Assembly: GCA_905214865.1 (NCBI GenBank)
Contig: CAJMNO010000002.1
Coordinates: forward strand, 98,171 to 162,170
DNA length: 64,000 bases
From: an uncultured bacterium
Lineage (GTDB): Bacteria > Actinomycetota > Coriobacteriia > Coriobacteriales > Atopobiaceae
Reading direction: 5' to 3'
The notes beneath the pieces were generated by a model. It did not search any database and was not told the origin of the DNA. It worked only from the letters and a program-made list of their open reading frames with translations. Positions 62,327-64,000 of the stretch are shown here, piece after piece. The position numbers and the translations under genes were made by a program. Positions within the stretch are counted from its first letter, which is position 1. Each line of letters begins with the position of its first letter.

Positions 62327-63286
62327 ATGCCATGCACAAGCCTGGGTAGGACCCTTGCCATCGCCAACCCCGCCTCGCACAGCGGACGGGGTGCGGGGGC
62401 GGCGGACGAGCTGGAGGGCCTCTTCGCGTCCGACCCGTCACTCGCGGGCTCGTTCGAGCTCAGGCGGACCTCGGGCCCCGGGGATGCGGCGTCCATCGCC
62501 TCCTCGGCGGGAGGCTTCGACACGCTGCTCGTGATGGGCGGCGACGGCGTGATCAACGAGGCAGTCAACGGGCTCATGCGCCTGCCGAGGGAGCGCAGGC
62601 CCACCCTCGCCGTGATTCCCATGGGGTCGGGAAACGACTTCGCGCGCACTCTGGGGCTCTCCCTCAACCACCCGCGAGAGGCCCTCTCCCAGCTTGCCTC
62701 GGGGGAGAGGAGGGCCATCGGCCTGGGCCTCGTGACCTCCGACGCCGGGGAGTCGCGCCACTTTGCCCAGACGCTCTCGTTTGGCCTCGACGCCGCCATC
62801 GCGCTCGACACCACCGACCGACGTGCCGCGCAGACCTCCCAGGAGGGCGCGGCACTGTTCGCGACGTCGGGGCTCAAGGTGTTCTCGACCGGGGGCAGGG
62901 GCTTCCCCGCTCATGCCAGCTTCGACGGCGGCGAGCCCATGCGCCTTCGCGTCATGGTGTTCGCCGTTCAGAACGGCCCGACCTACGGGGGCGGCTTCAG
63001 GATCTGCCCCACCGCCTGCCCGGCGGACCCCACGCTCTGCGTCTGCCACAACGTCCTCCAGCCACGCCTCCCCCATACCCTCGTGCTCTTCGCCCTCGCC
63101 CGGTTTGGACTGCACACGCGCTCCAAGGTCCTGCGCACGGTCCATGTCTCGCGCCTCGACATCCGGTTTGAGGAGGGCGAGCCCCCGTGCCAGGCGGACG
63201 GCGAGAGGGTCCGCGGAACGAGCTTCCACGTGGAGTCGGTGCCGGACGCCCTGGACGTGATCGTCCCCAAGGGCTGTCGCTGGTAG
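62327..63286 (+). CDS. Diacylglycerol kinase-family lipid kinase
   Basis: Probably phosphorylates diacylglycerol or a related lipid, recycling it to phosphatidate; 319 aa. The DAGK catalytic domain has IANPASHSGRG, LLVMGGDGVINEAVNGLM (GGDGT-like loop) and VIPMGSGNDFART. A C-terminal domain with NGPTYGGGFRICPTA and CQADGERV follows, as in DgkB/YegS proteins. The ATG has GAGGGGAG about 4 nt upstream. It ends at repeat island C. Substrate and pathway are family-based inference. Confidence 0.9.
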   Translation: MPCTSLGRTLAIANPASHSGRGAGAADELEGLFASDPSLAGSFELRRTSGPGDAASIASSAGGFDTLLVMGGDGVINEAVNGLMRLPRERRPTLAVIPMGSGNDFARTLGLSLNHPREALSQLASGERRAIGLGLVTSDAGESRHFAQTLSFGLDAAIALDTTDRRAAQTSQEGAALFATSGLKVFSTGGRGFPAHASFDGGEPMRLRVMVFAVQNGPTYGGGFRICPTACPADPTLCVCHNVLQPRLPHTLVLFALARFGLHTRSKVLRTVHVSRLDIRFEEGEPPCQADGERVRGTSFHVESVPDALDVIVPKGCRW

Positions 63287-63360
63287 AGAAGGACCGCCCT
63301 TCCGCTGGAGGGGTCCCCGTTGGCATCCAACCCCTCGGGCTACCGAGCCAACCCGATCGT

Positions 63361-63394
63361 GACGGGACGTCGATGGTCAGAGAATGGAGCGGCC
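63361..63394. repeat. Non-palindromic repeat R2, diverged copy
   Basis: Contains CGATGGTCAGAGAATGGAGC, matching CGATGGCTAAGAATGGA of the other copies with a few changes. Confidence 0.5.
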
Positions 63395-63575
63395 GCGCAT
63401 CTGTCTGGCCGTCGGCCCTTCCGCAAGCGGAGGGCCGCCCTTTCCCATCGCCGCCCGGATTTGCCCCCTTCCTCAGGGCGCCCATCCGCCCCCAGCCGGT
63501 GCACGGCTTCGTCAGGAGTCTCCCCATGGGGCTTCCCCGCAGCCGGCTCCTCGGGTCGCGAGCAGCGCCACTCAT

Positions 63576-63615
63576 GGTGGGGATCCGATGGCCTAGGAAT
63601 GGAGGAGGGTCAACC
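63576..63615. repeat. Non-palindromic repeat R2
   Basis: GGTGGGGATCCGATGG, then CCTAGGAATGGAGGAGGG and TCAACC. Preceded by GAGCAGCGCC, which also precedes the copy in island A. Confidence 0.65.
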
Positions 63616-63640
63616 CCTCGAGTCGTGAGCCATGCCGCAC

Positions 63641-63680
63641 GTGGGGGAGAATCGATGGCTAAGATTGGGTAGGGTCAATC
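63641..63680. repeat. Non-palindromic repeat R2
   Basis: GTGGGGGAGAATCGATGG, then CTAAGATTGGGTAGGG and TCAATC. Begins 25 nt after the previous copy ends. Confidence 0.65.
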
Positions 63681-63794
63681 TCTCTCAGTCGACCCCTTCT
63701 CGCACGGTCGGTGACCCTCATCCCCTTCCTTGAGCACGTTTCAGTCCAGGGATTGCGTGGGACGCTGGCCCGCCCCCTCTCCCGCAGGCCGGCT

Positions 63795-63840
63795 GGCAGG
63801 AGACTCCTGATGTGAGTGCACATTCCGGGCTCGCGCCACC
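63795..63840. repeat. 46-nt palindromic element
   Basis: Left arm GGCAGGAGACTCCTGATGT, core GAGTGCAC at positions 20-27, then ATTCCGGG and CCACC. The left arm is near-identical to island A copies 30 kb away. Confidence 0.75.
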
Positions 63841-63898
63841 AGGGCAGTCGGTCTGCCGGACGACATACCAGCTGGTCCCCAATCAAACCTTGAACCGT

Positions 63899-63944
63899 GG
63901 CGGCAAGCTCCCAATGTGAGCACTCATATCGGGAATCTCTTGCC
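63899..63944. repeat. 46-nt palindromic element with GAGCACTC core
   Basis: Left arm GGCGGCAAGCTCCCAATGT, core GAGCACTC, right arm ATATCGGGAATCTCTTGCC. The core is the reverse complement of GAGTGCTC, so the centre was inverted or changed on both sides together. Confidence 0.8.
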
Positions 63945-64000
63945 ACAATCCCCTATTGCACAGTGTTGGTGATTGATCCGCCGCTTCCCGGCTTCGGCCC

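Larger units (their letters stand above)
63287..64000. repeat. Non-coding repeat island C (continues to window edge)
   Basis: About 710 nt with no credible gene after the diacylglycerol kinase-family gene. It holds three copies of the non-palindromic repeat R2 and two good 46-nt palindromic elements. The order R2, then CCTTCCTTG, then a palindrome preceded by GCTGGCAG, is the same as in island A, so the islands share ancestry over more than the single elements. The next gene lies outside the window. Confidence 0.7.

Noticed and set aside
63187..63946. Short open frames in island C
   Set aside because: They overlap repeats R2 and the palindromes, have no ribosome-binding site, and one merely overlaps the end of the diacylglycerol kinase-family gene.

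Overview
The window is high-GC bacterial chromosome whose gene content and arrangement fit the class Coriobacteriia (Actinomycetota), close to the Olsenella/Atopobium group. This placement is an inference from frequent GTG starts, an actinobacterial-style ileS T-box leader, a class III fructose-1,6-bisphosphatase and compact housekeeping operons; no 16S rRNA gene is present. Nothing looks like a prophage, plasmid, IS element or CRISPR array.

Layout. 1-4.5 kb (minus strand): start of pyrB, pyrR with a structured leader, then a surface-polysaccharide export cassette (ABC permease, ABC ATPase with an unusual N-terminal domain, GT2 glycosyltransferase) and tRNA-Asn. 4.7-16.2 kb (minus): one long information-processing operon, rimP-nusA-infB-rbfA-nrnA-truB-ribF-dnaG-rpoD, read from a near-consensus promoter through a leader hairpin and joined by repeated 4-bp GTGA overlaps. 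16.2-26.5 kb (minus): leuS, a guaB-type gene, a membrane glycosyltransferase, rluD, lspA and ileS, the last behind a T-box leader with an ATC (Ile) specifier. 26.8-33.4 kb: fbp (plus), ftsH and a SpoU/TrmH-type RNA methyltransferase (minus), and a membrane-anchored L,D-transpeptidase (plus). 35.1-50.3 kb (minus): asp23, fakA-like, recG, rsmD, coaD, a DivIVA-like coiled-coil gene, a YceD/DUF177 gene, rpmF, plsX, acpP, rnc, smc, ftsY, ffh. 50.7-64 kb: rpmB (plus), a HAD-thiamine pyrophosphokinase fusion (minus), a FmdB-type zinc-ribbon gene (plus), priA-def-fmt-rsmB (minus), then a GHKL histidine kinase (apparently frameshifted), a LytTR response regulator and a diacylglycerol kinase-family gene (plus).

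The most unusual content is non-coding. Three intergenic islands (about 33.5-35.1, 52.8-53.6 and 63.3-64.0 kb) contain no credible gene. They carry a family of 46-nt imperfect palindromes built as 19-nt arm + 8-nt core + 19-nt arm. The core is a variable self-complementary octamer (GTGTACAC, GTGTGCAC, GAGTGCTC, GAGCACTC and near variants). Eleven copies fit this exact geometry and a twelfth is degenerate. A second, non-palindromic repeat of about 35-40 nt accompanies them in two islands, and a tandem pair of related hairpins lies in the first. Two islands lie between convergent genes; the third follows a plus-strand gene at the window edge.

Other points worth attention are an N-terminal beta-rich domain on the polysaccharide ABC ATPase, a C-terminal Cys/His cluster on NusA with no ylxR gene between nusA and infB, the HAD-thiamine pyrophosphokinase fusion, and a 1-nt frameshift at a C5 tract in the histidine kinase.
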